Part shown: positions 17,254 to 25,008 of the stretch, piece after piece
Position numbering within the stretch: position 1 is the stretch's first letter
How the letters are laid out: every line of letters starts with the position of its first letter
NCBI RefSeq assembly: GCF_029892105.1
Contig: NZ_JARZAJ010000017.1
Coordinates: forward strand, 62,001-126,000
DNA: 64,000 bases
Direction: 5' to 3'
Source of the DNA: Kitasatospora sp. GP82
GTDB taxonomy: Bacteria; Actinomycetota; Actinomycetes; Streptomycetales; Streptomycetaceae
The notes under the pieces: generated by a model
What the model saw: only the letters and a program-made list of their open reading frames with translations
Database searches by the model: none
What the model was told of the DNA's origin: nothing
Program-made: the position numbers and the translations under genes

Positions 17254-18275
17254 GCGACGGCTCCGTTCGCCTCGTTCACTACGTCCACCTGCAGGCCCTG
17301 CTCGCGCAGGAAGCCGATCGGGACCACGTTGTCCTGGTGGCCGCCGGGCAGCTCGACCCGCATCCGGCCGACCATCCGGCCGGCGATGTGCTCCACCGCC
17401 GCGCCGAGGATGTTGATGTCGACCTGGTAGGTACGGGCCAGCTGGGAGACGAAGGGCTGGGCGGAGGTGTCGCCCTGGAAGGTGATCTCCAGCACCGTGT
17501 TGCCGGGCCTGCCGTGGCCGAACTCGCCGAGCGGGAAGAGCTCGCGGGCCAGCTCGGAGTTCTCGGTGGCCAGCAGCTCGGTGAGTTCGCCGGACTCGAC
17601 CACCTTGCCGCCTCGCATCAGGGCGGCGGAGTCGCAGACGGACTTGATGACGTCCATCTCGTGGGTGATCAGCAGGACGGTGAGGCCGAGCTGCCGGTTG
17701 AGGTCGCGCAGCAGCGCCAGGATGGAGCGGGTGGTCTCCGGGTCGAGCGCGGAGGTGGCCTCGTCGGAGAGCAGCACCTTGGGGTCGCCGGCCAGGGCCC
17801 GGGCGATGCCGACGCGCTGCTTCTGGCCGCCGGAGAGCTGGCTGGGGTAGTTGCGGGCCTTGTCGGCGAGGCCGACCAGGTCGAGCAGCTCGGCGGCCTT
17901 GCGGCGGCGCTGGGTGCGGTCCAGGCCCATGATCTCCAGCGGGAGCTCGACGTTCTGCTGGACGGTCCTCGAGGCGAGCAGGTTGAAGTGCTGGAACACC
18001 ATGCCGATCCGGCGGCGGGCCTCGCGGAGGTCACGGCCGGCGCGGTGTTCCTGGCCGGGCAGGCCGGTGAGTTCGAGACCGTCCACGGTGACGGTGCCGC
18101 TGGTGGGGCGCTCCAGCATGTTCACGCAGCGGATGAGGGTGCTCTTGCCTGCGCCGCTGGTTCCGACGACGCCGTAGACCTCGCCCTCGCGGACATGCAG
18201 GTCGACCCCGTCGAGGGCGGTGACCTCGCGGCCTCGGGAGCGGTAGACCTTGGTGAGGTCCTTGGTGGTGATCAC
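17250..18275 (-). CDS. metN: Methionine ABC transporter ATP-binding protein
   Basis: 341 residues. Walker A GTSGAGKST (about 37-45), Q-loop VFQHFNLL, signature LSGGQKQRVGIARAL, Walker B VLLSDEATSALD, H-loop LLITHEMD. The C-terminal 80 residues (VLEITFQGDTSAQPFVSQL...GFLREQGLQVDVVNE) form the NIL domain that binds methionine and inhibits transport when internal methionine is high. GTG 18275 follows GGAAG. First gene of the operon; a Cys/Met-rich leader peptide gene ends 255 bp upstream. Confidence 0.93.
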   Translation of the reverse strand: MITTKDLTKVYRSRGREVTALDGVDLHVREGEVYGVVGTSGAGKSTLIRCVNMLERPTSGTVTVDGLELTGLPGQEHRAGRDLREARRRIGMVFQHFNLLASRTVQQNVELPLEIMGLDRTQRRRKAAELLDLVGLADKARNYPSQLSGGQKQRVGIARALAGDPKVLLSDEATSALDPETTRSILALLRDLNRQLGLTVLLITHEMDVIKSVCDSAALMRGGKVVESGELTELLATENSELARELFPLGEFGHGRPGNTVLEITFQGDTSAQPFVSQLARTYQVDINILGAAVEHIAGRMVGRMRVELPGGHQDNVVPIGFLREQGLQVDVVNEANGAVA

Positions 18276-18530
18276 AGCTGCTTCCGTTGGTCAGGGGCGG
18301 ACGGCTTGTGGCCGCCGCACCGGTGGCGGTCAGCGGCATGCCTCGGGCACGCCTGTGAAGGGGGTGAGGTCCCGCTGCCATACCTCGATCGTGGCCGCCG
18401 GGGGGCGGGGACGCGCGTGGGCGTGGCCCTTACGGGTCCGATCAAGGAGTGGGCCGAACAGTGCCGCGCTACGGGCGCCGGACCTTTCAGCGGGGAGCTC
18501 GCTTCGGGGCGCGAGCAGGGGCGGTGGCCC
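18276..18530 (-). promoter_or_regulatory. metNIQ leader RNA between leader peptide and metN
   Basis: 255 bp of leader. It contains hairpin GCTCGC/GCGAGC (18497-18502 with 18511-18516) just after the leader-peptide stop, and further short inverted repeats such as GAGGT/ACCTC. No S-box (SAM riboswitch) core such as a GGCAACC segment was found. The arrangement fits attenuation controlled by translation of the leader peptide, which is inference. Confidence 0.45.
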
Positions 18531-18635
18531 TCAGCAGTGACACATTCGACAGCACATGCAGCGCTCACCTGCCGGCGCGGCGCCGGTGGGGGTGCAGGTC
18601 GTTGTCGCAGTCATGGAAGCAAGTAAATCAGACAT
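18531..18635 (-). CDS. Cys/Met-rich leader peptide of metNIQ, 34 residues
   Basis: Open frame of 34 codons from ATG 18635 to TGA at 18531. The product begins MSDLLASMTATTTC and ends in C-M-C-C-R-M-C-H-C: five cysteines and two methionines in the last nine residues. Such a cluster is what a ribosome-mediated attenuator for sulfur amino acids would carry, since scarcity of charged Cys- or Met-tRNA would stall the ribosome just before the stop. The ribosome binding site is weak (GGGA about 10 nt upstream). One codon is TTA, decoded by the bldA tRNA in Streptomyces, which could tie expression to development. A second in-frame ATG (codon 8) exists. Shown by sequence: the frame and composition; the role is inferred. 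Confidence 0.6.
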   Translation of the reverse strand: MSDLLASMTATTTCTPTGAAPAGERCMCCRMCHC

Positions 18636-18670
18636 ATGCACTCGGTCCCAATTACCAGGATCTGCTGTCC

Positions 18671-18699
18671 GCATTACGGACACGCCCCAGTCGTACCAA
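18671..18699 (-). promoter_or_regulatory. Candidate metNIQ promoter
   Basis: On the minus strand TTGGTA (18699-18694) and TAATGC (18676-18671) with a 17-bp spacer. It would start transcription near 18663, about 28 nt ahead of the leader-peptide ATG. Matches to consensus are moderate. Confidence 0.4.
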
Positions 18700-18705
18700 G
18701 CACAG

Positions 18706-18733
18706 GGCGCCCGGTCCGGGCGGACCGGGCGCC
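18706..18733 (-). terminator. Terminator after GNAT gene 18759-19259
   Basis: Perfect 12-bp stem GGCGCCCGGTCC/GGACCGGGCGCC with a 4-nt loop, 25 bp past the stop of the upstream GNAT gene. It insulates the metNIQ promoter. Confidence 0.8.
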
Positions 18734-18758
18734 AATGGTCTGGACCACAGGCAGTGCC

Positions 18759-19259
18759 TCAGGCGGTGGCGGCGAACGCGGCGTGGACGGGCTTCTCCAG
18801 GGTCACCAGGGTGAGCCGGCGGCTCACCTCGCGGGCATCGCGCTGCTGGTAGCCGTGCCGGGCGTACAGGCGGAGATTGCCGAGGCTGCGGTGGCCGGTG
18901 AAGAGCTCGAAGGAGCGCACCTCGCACCCCTCCTGCAACTGCCGCTCGACGGCCTCCAGCAGTCGGCCGCCCAGGCCGTGGCGCTGCATCCGGGGGTGGA
19001 CCACCAGACGGCCGACCCGGGCGACGCCGCTCTCGTCCACCCGGCCACGGACGGTGCCGACGACCTCGTCCCCGAGCCTGGCCACCAGGACATGCCGCTC
19101 GGCCAGCTCGGCCCGCAGGCTCTCCAGCGTCTGCGTCAGCGGCTCGATGCCCCAGTCGCCGTACAGCTCGGCCTCGCTCTGGTAGCCGAGGTACTGGAGC
19201 TTGAGGATCTGCTCCGCGTCCTCCTCGGTCGCCACCGAGATGATCACGCTCATGCCCAT
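18759..19259 (-). CDS. GNAT family acetyltransferase
   Basis: 166 residues. ATG 19259 (MGMSVIIS) is preferred because GGGGAGG lies 8 nt upstream; the next ATG, two codons in, is the alternative. GNAT features: ATEEDAEQILKLQYLGYQSEAELYGD at the N-terminus, VGTVRGRV, VGRLVVHPRMQRHGLGGRLLEAVE (motif A, acetyl-CoA binding) and LRLYARHGYQQRDAREVSRRLTLVTLEK. Substrate unknown. It is followed by a strong terminator. Confidence 0.8.
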   Translation of the reverse strand: MGMSVIISVATEEDAEQILKLQYLGYQSEAELYGDWGIEPLTQTLESLRAELAERHVLVARLGDEVVGTVRGRVDESGVARVGRLVVHPRMQRHGLGGRLLEAVERQLQEGCEVRSFELFTGHRSLGNLRLYARHGYQQRDAREVSRRLTLVTLEKPVHAAFAATA

Positions 19260-19483
19260 GTGCGGGGCCTCCCCATCGTTGGTTCCCAACGCCGGGTCTG
19301 GGTACGGCGCCGGTTGCTCTGCCGGAGGTGTGCCCGGACGGGGATCGACCCTGACCGGGGGTAGCGCAGCGCCGGACCCCGGCGGTCTCCGGAGCCCGAC
19401 CTTCGCTCACGCTCAGTATCCGGCCGCCCCGGCCACCGTCAAGGGGGGCGTTAGCCACCGCTCTACCCAGGCGTCCCCCGCTC

Positions 19484-20035
19484 TCAACCTTCCGGACGCA
19501 CGACGTGGCGAGCGTCACTCGCCGGCCGATGGCTGTACAGCAGGGCTCTCAGGCAGCCGAGACAGCGGGAGCGGGTGGGCCCGATACTGCCCCTCGGGAC
19601 ACCGAGGCGTTCGGCCACCTGCCGGTACGTCAGTTCGGGTGACTCGGCCAGTGAGGCGAGCAGGTCGGGGCAGCGTCCGGGCAGCCGGGCCAGGGCCCGG
19701 CGGACGGCGCGGCGGCGGTCGGCGGCCAGTAGCTGGTCCTCGGCGGAGGGCACCGAGCGCTGCTCGGCGGCCGGCGGCCCGCCATCCTGAACGTCGGGCC
19801 GGGCGGCCAACTGCACGGTCAGGGCCCGTACCCAGGAGACGCGGTCGCGCGGCAGGGTGCCCTCGGCGGCCCGTTCCAGGACCCGCAACCAGACGTCCTG
19901 TTCCAGGTCCTGCGGGTCGAGGCGGTGCCGGTGCGCCAGTGCGGCGGCGAGCGGGGCGAAGGCGGGGCGCAGCTCGGCGACGGGGATCACACCGGGTATG
20001 ACCGCCGATCGCGGCGACAGGTGACGCTCTGTCAC
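19484..20035 (-). CDS. Sigma-70-like protein (ECF-type regions)
   Basis: 183 residues. The first half contains AALAHRHRLDPQDLEQDVWLRVLERA, similar to sigma region 2.1-2.2. The second half ends in a helix-turn-helix, ELTYRQVAERLGVPRGSIGPTRSRCLGCLRALL, typical of sigma region 4. I would call it an ECF-like sigma factor, short in region 2. GTG 20035 starts four bases after the stop of the flavin oxidase gene (TGA-GCGG-GTG), so the pair is probably translationally coupled. No anti-sigma gene is adjacent. A 224-bp gap separates it from the downstream GNAT gene. Confidence 0.7.
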   Translation of the reverse strand: MTERHLSPRSAVIPGVIPVAELRPAFAPLAAALAHRHRLDPQDLEQDVWLRVLERAAEGTLPRDRVSWVRALTVQLAARPDVQDGGPPAAEQRSVPSAEDQLLAADRRRAVRRALARLPGRCPDLLASLAESPELTYRQVAERLGVPRGSIGPTRSRCLGCLRALLYSHRPASDARHVVRPEG

Positions 20036-20039
20036 CCGC

Positions 20040-21422
20040 TCAGGAGCTCGGCGGGATGTTCTGGTTGACGCGGAAGAGGTTGCCGGGGTCGTAGACATCC
20101 TTCAGCGCGGTGAGCCGCCGGTACTTCGCCGGGCCGTACGCCTCCAGGATGCGGCCCGGGCCTTCCTGGCCGAGGAAGTTCACGGAGGCTCCGCCGGAGG
20201 AGTAGGCGCGCATGGCCGTCCACAGCCGTCCGGTCCAGGCGGTGTGCACGGGGTCCTCGGCGGGCTGGTGCCAGCGGGATTCGACGGCGAGCAGGTAGGG
20301 GGCCGCGCGGTGGGTGTAGGCGGTGTCGTCCGCACCGACCCGGGCGATGGCACCACCGAGGAACACCAGCTGGATCCGGGAGAGCGGCGAGGTGATCCGC
20401 GCGAAGTCCCCGGTGAGGGTGGCGATGGCGGTGTCGTTCAGGGTGGCCAGGTACTCGGCCTTCCAGTAGTTGCGCGCACCCGGGCCGCGGCCCCGGTCGA
20501 GCGCCTGCTGCCAGACGGTGTACGGGCGGAGCTGGACGGTGTCGGCGAGCACCCCCGGCAGGGCGCGCAGCGGCGCCATCGCGCCACGGCCCCGCTCGGG
20601 CCGCCCGGCGTAGCACATCGCAACGCTGATCACCCGGGTGCCGTGCACCTCGGTGGGCAGGGACGGATCGGCCGGGGCGGTGCCCAGAAGGCAGGTGACG
20701 GAGAGACCGTCGGGCGCTCCGCGCAGGTGTCCACGGACGGCACGGAGGACCTGCGGAGCCCGGTCGGCGGCGAAGTGGAGCATGCCGCAGAGCACCTGTG
20801 GGCCGACCGGGTGCAGCCGGTAGGAGAAGGAAGTGGCGATGCCGAAGTTGCCGCCGCCGCCCCTGATGCCCCAGAACAGTTCGGGATTCCGGGCCGCGCT
20901 GGCCGTGACCACCCGCCCGTCGGCGGTCACCAGCTCGGCCTCCAGCAGGTTGTCGCAGGCCAGGCCGTACGCGCGGCTGAGCCAGCCGAAACCCCCGCCG
21001 AGGGTGAATCCGGCGATTCCGGTGCTGGAGATCGGCGCGCCCGGGGTGGCCAGGGCACAGCGCTGGGTCTCCTGGTCGAGGCCGCCCCAGGTCACCCCGG
21101 GCTGGGCATGGGCGATCCGCCGTTCGGCGTCCACCCGGACGTCCCGCATCGACGAGAGATCGACCACCAGACCGCCCTCGCAGAGCGCCAGGCCCGCGAT
21201 GCTGTGGCCGCCGCCGCGGACCGCCACCGGCAGCCCCTGCTCACGGGCCACCTCGACGGCGAGGAGGACGTCGGCGGTGCCGCTGCAGCGGGCGATCAGG
21301 GCGGGATGCCGGTCGATCGCCCCGTTCCACACCGCACGGGCCCGGTCGTACTCCGGGTCGCCGGGGGCGATCAGCTGCCCTCGGAACCCATGTTGGAGTG
21401 CTGCGGCGGCTCTGGCGCCCAT
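20040..21422 (-). CDS. FAD-linked oxidase, berberine-bridge type
   Basis: 460 residues from ATG 21422. The N-terminal FAD-binding PCMH fold is clear: ALIARCSGTADVLLAVEVAREQGLPVAVRGGGHSIAG, where the His is the usual 8-alpha-histidyl FAD attachment, VDLSSMRDVRVD, GGGFGWLSRAYGLACDNLLEAELVTADGR, NPELFWGIRGGGGNFGIATSFSYRLHPVG. The segment that carries the second (cysteinyl) flavin link in bicovalent members reads TGIAGFTLGGG here, without Cys, so a single covalent bond is expected. The BBE C-terminal motif is present (YDPGNLFRVNQNIPP). Substrate unknown; relatives oxidise sugars or secondary metabolites. It is coupled to the sigma-like gene downstream. Confidence 0.82.
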   Translation of the reverse strand: MGARAAAALQHGFRGQLIAPGDPEYDRARAVWNGAIDRHPALIARCSGTADVLLAVEVAREQGLPVAVRGGGHSIAGLALCEGGLVVDLSSMRDVRVDAERRIAHAQPGVTWGGLDQETQRCALATPGAPISSTGIAGFTLGGGFGWLSRAYGLACDNLLEAELVTADGRVVTASAARNPELFWGIRGGGGNFGIATSFSYRLHPVGPQVLCGMLHFAADRAPQVLRAVRGHLRGAPDGLSVTCLLGTAPADPSLPTEVHGTRVISVAMCYAGRPERGRGAMAPLRALPGVLADTVQLRPYTVWQQALDRGRGPGARNYWKAEYLATLNDTAIATLTGDFARITSPLSRIQLVFLGGAIARVGADDTAYTHRAAPYLLAVESRWHQPAEDPVHTAWTGRLWTAMRAYSSGGASVNFLGQEGPGRILEAYGPAKYRRLTALKDVYDPGNLFRVNQNIPPSS

Positions 21423-21471
21423 GCCCCCAGTATCGACCGGACCGCCCCCAGCGGCTCGCGCGAAACCCCTT

Positions 21472-21566
21472 GCGCTGACGGGCCTGCCCCAAGGGGCGCG
21501 AGAAGCTGCGCTGCACCAACGCCTGGGTGAGCACTTTGCGCTTACGGGTACTTCCCAAGGGGCGCG
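21472..21566. repeat. Two imperfect 29-bp direct repeats
   Basis: 21472-21500 and 21538-21566 share GCGCT-ACGGG and CCCAAGGGGCGCG with six mismatches. They lie between argH and the flavin oxidase and resemble the dispersed GGGGCGCGGGG sequences elsewhere in the window. Confidence 0.6.
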
Positions 21567-21592
21567 GGGCGGGAGGTGCAAGTTGCTCTGGG

Positions 21593-23017
21593 TCAGGGGT
21601 GGAGCCAGTCCTGCTGGGTGGCCAGGTCGGCCTTGAGCTCGGCGAGTTGCGTGGCGACGGCGGAGGGGGCGGTGCCGCCGCGGCCGTTGCGGGAGGCGAT
21701 GGCGCCGTGGACGCTGAGGACCGAGCGGACGTCGGGGGTGAGGTACTCGGAGATCGCGGCGAACTGGTCGTCGGTCAGGTCGGCGAGTTCGATGCCCTGG
21801 GCCTCGCAGACCTTGACGCAGGCGCCCGCCACCTCGTGCGCGACACGGAAAGGTACGCCCTGCTTGACCAGCCACTCGGCGATGTCGGTGGCCAGCGAGA
21901 ACCCTGCGGGGGCCAGCTCTTCGAGGCGCTCGCGGTGCACGGTGAGGGTGGCCATCATGCCGGTGAAGGCCGGCAGCAGGACCTCGAGGGTGTCGCAGGA
22001 GTCGAAGACCGGCTCCTTGTCCTCCTGGAGGTCGCGGTTGTAGGCGAGCGGGAGGGCCTTCAGTGTCGCGAGCAGCCCGGTGAGGTTGCCGATCAGGCGG
22101 CCGGACTTGCCCCGGGCCAGTTCGGCGATGTCCGGGTTCTTCTTCTGCGGCATGATCGAGGAGCCCGTGGAGAAGGCGTCGTGCAGCGTGATGAAGCCGA
22201 ACTCCTTGGTGTTCCAGATGATCACCTCCTCGGCGATCCGGGAGAGGTTGATCCCGATCATCGCGGTGACGAAGGCGAATTCGGCGACGAAGTCGCGCGA
22301 GGCCGTGCCGTCGATGGAGTTGCCGACCGAGCCGCCTTCGAAGCCGAGCTCGGCGGCCACCGCCTGCGGGTCCAGGCCCAGCGAGGATCCGGCGAGCGCG
22401 CCGGAGCCGTACGGGGAGACGGCGGTTCGGGCGTCCCACTGGCGCAGCCGCTCGGCGTCCCGGCCGAGGGCCTGCACGTGCGCGAGGACGTGGTGGGAGA
22501 AGAGGACGGGCTGCGCGTGCTGGAGGTGGGTGCGGCCCGGCATGGCGGTGTCGGGGTGCGCCTCGGCGAGGCCGACCAGGGCGTGCTGGAGGTCCAGGAT
22601 CAGCCCACCGATGATCTTCGCGTGGTCCCGCAGGTACATCCGGAACAGGGTGGCGATCTGGTCGTTGCGCGAGCGGCCCGCCCGCAGCTTGCCGCCCAGG
22701 TCGGCGCCGAGCCGCTCCAGCAGGCCGCGCTCCAGGGCGGTGTGCACGTCCTCGTCGGCGATGGTGCCGGTGAAGGCTCCGGACCGGACGTCGGCGAGCA
22801 GCTGGTCGAGTCCGGCCAGCATGCCGTCGAGTTCCTCGTCGCTGAGCAGCTTCGCCTTGTGCAGCACCCGGGCGTGCGCCTTGGAGCCCGCGATGTCGTA
22901 CGGCGCGAGGCGCCAGTCGAAGTGGACGGACGCGGAGAGCTTGGCCAGCGCCTCGGAAGGACCGTCGGCGAAGCGAGCGCCCCAGAGACGGACATCTGCA
23001 TTCTGGTCGGACGACAT
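21593..23017 (-). CDS. argH: Argininosuccinate lyase
   Basis: 474 residues. Family signature GSSIMPQKKNPD is present (about residues 287-298), as are the N-terminal RLWGARFADGPSEALAKLSASVHFDWRL, HTALERGLLERLGADLGGKLRAGRSRNDQ and TAVSPYGSGALAGSSL. The last step of arginine synthesis: argininosuccinate to arginine plus fumarate. ATG 23017 lies 8 nt after AAGGAG. Downstream of argG, with a hairpin at 23051-23076 between them, so one operon with possible differential expression. Confidence 0.96.
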   Translation of the reverse strand: MSSDQNADVRLWGARFADGPSEALAKLSASVHFDWRLAPYDIAGSKAHARVLHKAKLLSDEELDGMLAGLDQLLADVRSGAFTGTIADEDVHTALERGLLERLGADLGGKLRAGRSRNDQIATLFRMYLRDHAKIIGGLILDLQHALVGLAEAHPDTAMPGRTHLQHAQPVLFSHHVLAHVQALGRDAERLRQWDARTAVSPYGSGALAGSSLGLDPQAVAAELGFEGGSVGNSIDGTASRDFVAEFAFVTAMIGINLSRIAEEVIIWNTKEFGFITLHDAFSTGSSIMPQKKNPDIAELARGKSGRLIGNLTGLLATLKALPLAYNRDLQEDKEPVFDSCDTLEVLLPAFTGMMATLTVHRERLEELAPAGFSLATDIAEWLVKQGVPFRVAHEVAGACVKVCEAQGIELADLTDDQFAAISEYLTPDVRSVLSVHGAIASRNGRGGTAPSAVATQLAELKADLATQQDWLHP

Positions 23018-23050
23018 CGCGTGGGCTCCTTACGAGGTGTGGGTGGCGGC

Positions 23051-23076
23051 CCCGGCTGCGTGGGGGTGCAGCCGGG
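23051..23076 (-). promoter_or_regulatory. Intercistronic hairpin between argG and argH
   Basis: Perfect 9-bp stem CCCGGCTGC/GCAGCCGGG with an 8-nt loop in the 77-bp argG-argH spacer. It could be a partial terminator or an mRNA-processing site. Confidence 0.5.
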
Positions 23077-23094
23077 ACCGCGGGGGATGGCCTG

Positions 23095-24288
23095 TCAGGC
23101 CAGGTCGCGGCGGGCGGCGATCTTCGAGGACATGCCGAAGATCTCGATGAAGCCCTTGGACATCGACTGGTCGAAGGTGTCGCCGGTGTCGTAGGTGGCG
23201 AGGTTGAAGTCGTACAGCGACTGGTCCGACTTGCGGCCGTTGACCACCGCGCGGCCGCCGTGCAGCACCATCCGGATCTCGCCGCTGACGTGCTGGTTGG
23301 CCTCGTTGACGAAGCCGTCCAGGGCGCGCTTGAGCGGGGAGAACCACAGGCCGTCGTAGACGAGTTCGGCCCAGCGCTGCTCCACCTGCCGCTTGTAGCG
23401 GGCGAGTTCGCGCTCGACGGTCACGTTCTCCAGGGCCTGGTGGGCGGTGATCAGGGCGATCGCGCCGGGCGCCTCGTAGATCTCCCGGGACTTGATGCCG
23501 ACGAGCCGGTCCTCGACCATGTCGAGGCGGCCGACGCCCTGCGCGCCGGCCCGCTTGTTGAGCTCCTCGATGGCCTGGAGGACCGTCACCTTCTTGCCGT
23601 CGACGGCGACCGGGACGCCCGCCTCGAAGGTGATGACGACCTCGTCGGCCTCACGGGCCGTGGCCGGGTTCTGGGTGTACTCGTAGACGTCCTCGATCGG
23701 GGCGTTCCAGATGTCCTCGAGGAAGCCCGTCTCGACGGCCCGGCCGAAGACGTTCTGGTCGATCGAGTACGGCGACTTCTTGGTGGTCGCGATCGGCAGG
23801 CCCTTGGACTCGGCGAAGGCGATCGCCTTGTCCCGGGTCATCGCGTAGTCGCGGACCGGGGCGATGCACTTCAGGCCGGGGGCAAGGGAGTTGATGCCGA
23901 CCTCGAAGCGGACCTGGTCGTTGCCCTTGCCGGTGCAGCCGTGGGCGACGGTGGTGGCGCCGTGCTTCTGCGCGGCGGCGACCAGGTGCTTGACGATCAC
24001 CGGCCGGGAGAGCGCGGAGACCAGCGGGTACTGGCCCTGGTAGAGGGCGTTGGCCTTGAGGGCCGGGAGGCAGTACTCGTCGGCGAACTCGTCGCGGGCA
24101 TCCGCGACCTCGGCCTCGACCGCGCCGCAGTCCAGCGCGCGCTGACGGATGACGTCGAGGTCCTCGCCACCCTGGCCGACGTCGACGGCGACGGCGATGA
24201 CCTCGGCGCCCGTCTCCTCGGCGATCCAGCCGATGCAGACGGACGTGTCCAGACCGCCCGAGTAGGCGAGTACGACGCGCTCGGTCAC
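23095..24288 (-). CDS. argG: Argininosuccinate synthase
   Basis: 397 residues from GTG 24288, which follows AAGGAG; an upstream in-frame extension to 24375 was rejected because it runs through the promoter and operator. ATP pyrophosphatase P-loop AYSGGLDTSV at residues about 8-17. Other family blocks: VAHGCTGKGNDQVRFE, SPYSIDQNVFGRAVETGFLED, PATAREADEVVITFEAGVPV and GRLDMVEDRLVGIKSREIYEAPGA. It joins citrulline and aspartate in the cytoplasm. First gene of argG-argH; operator-like sequences lie immediately upstream. Confidence 0.96.
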   Translation of the reverse strand: MTERVVLAYSGGLDTSVCIGWIAEETGAEVIAVAVDVGQGGEDLDVIRQRALDCGAVEAEVADARDEFADEYCLPALKANALYQGQYPLVSALSRPVIVKHLVAAAQKHGATTVAHGCTGKGNDQVRFEVGINSLAPGLKCIAPVRDYAMTRDKAIAFAESKGLPIATTKKSPYSIDQNVFGRAVETGFLEDIWNAPIEDVYEYTQNPATAREADEVVITFEAGVPVAVDGKKVTVLQAIEELNKRAGAQGVGRLDMVEDRLVGIKSREIYEAPGAIALITAHQALENVTVERELARYKRQVEQRWAELVYDGLWFSPLKRALDGFVNEANQHVSGEIRMVLHGGRAVVNGRKSDQSLYDFNLATYDTGDTFDQSMSKGFIEIFGMSSKIAARRDLA

Positions 24289-24355
24289 GGCTTTCTCCTT
24301 CACAACAGTGCGAACAGGGCAAGGGCCAGCGGTATGCGTGTCCCATACGGCGTTA

Positions 24356-24391
24356 GGCATAAGTATGCACGACACCGTATGAAATTCAAAA
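24356..24391 (-). promoter_or_regulatory. argG promoter with ARG-box-like operators
   Basis: On the minus strand TTGAAT (24389-24384) and CATACT (24367-24362), 16-bp spacer, form a promoter. Overlapping it are TTTTGAATTTCATACG (24391-24376) and GTGCATACTTATGCC (24370-24356), AT-rich dyads resembling ARG boxes. ArgR with arginine would block RNA polymerase here. It matches the arrangement at argC. Confidence 0.6.
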
Positions 24392-24441
24392 CTGTTTACT
24401 TGTGCTGTCCGCCAGGTGGACTACCGCGCCCGGCAGGCGGG

Positions 24442-24990
24442 TTACTGGGCCTTGGACTGGGCCAGCTGCATCAGATGGTCGGCCAGCGCCTGGCCGCCCG
24501 CCGGGTCGCGGCTGATCAGCAGCACCGTGTCGTCGCCCGCGATGGTGCCGATGATCTCGAACACCTCCGCCTGGTCGATCGCCGAGGCCAGGAACTGCGC
24601 CGCACCCGGCGGCGTACGGAGTACGACCAGATTGCCCGAGGCGGTCGCGGAGACCATCAGCTCGCCGGCCAGCCGGGCCATCCGGCCCTCGCTGGCCGAC
24701 TCCCCCATCGGCGCACGCGGCGTACGGTCGCCACCCTCGGCCGGGACGGCGTAGATCAGGGCGCCGTCCCGGTTGCGGATCTTCACCGCACCCAGTTCGT
24801 CCAGGTCCCGCGAGAGGGTGGCCTGAGTGACCACGAGTCCGTCGTCGGCCAGCAGTTTGGCCAGCTGGCTCTGCGAGCGGACGGGCTGACGGGTCAACAG
24901 GTCCACGATCCGCCGGTGCCGGGCCATGCGGGTCTGCGGGACCTGCGGCGTCGGACCGGCGGCGGGCTGGTCGGGGTGGGATGCGGTCAT
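24442..24990 (-). CDS. argR: Arginine repressor
   Basis: 182 residues. The N-terminal winged helix-turn-helix (MARHRRIVDLLTRQPVRSQSQLAKLLADDGLVVTQATLSRDLDELGAVKIR) contains the SRDL recognition helix. The C-terminal hexamerisation and arginine-binding domain has GTIAGDDTVLLISRD with the paired Asp residues that contact arginine. It is about 25 residues longer than E. coli ArgR because of an N-terminal Pro/Gln extension. ATG 24990 begins 18 bp after the argD stop, so it is the last gene of argC-J-B-D-R and controls its own operon. Confidence 0.95.
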   Translation of the reverse strand: MTASHPDQPAAGPTPQVPQTRMARHRRIVDLLTRQPVRSQSQLAKLLADDGLVVTQATLSRDLDELGAVKIRNRDGALIYAVPAEGGDRTPRAPMGESASEGRMARLAGELMVSATASGNLVVLRTPPGAAQFLASAIDQAEVFEIIGTIAGDDTVLLISRDPAGGQALADHLMQLAQSKAQ

Positions 24991-25008
24991 ACTGATAATT
25001 CTCCCGGA

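Noticed and set aside
18276..18530. SAM riboswitch (S-box) upstream of metN
   Set aside because: None of the conserved core segments, such as the GGCAACC region, could be found. The Cys/Met leader peptide explains regulation better.
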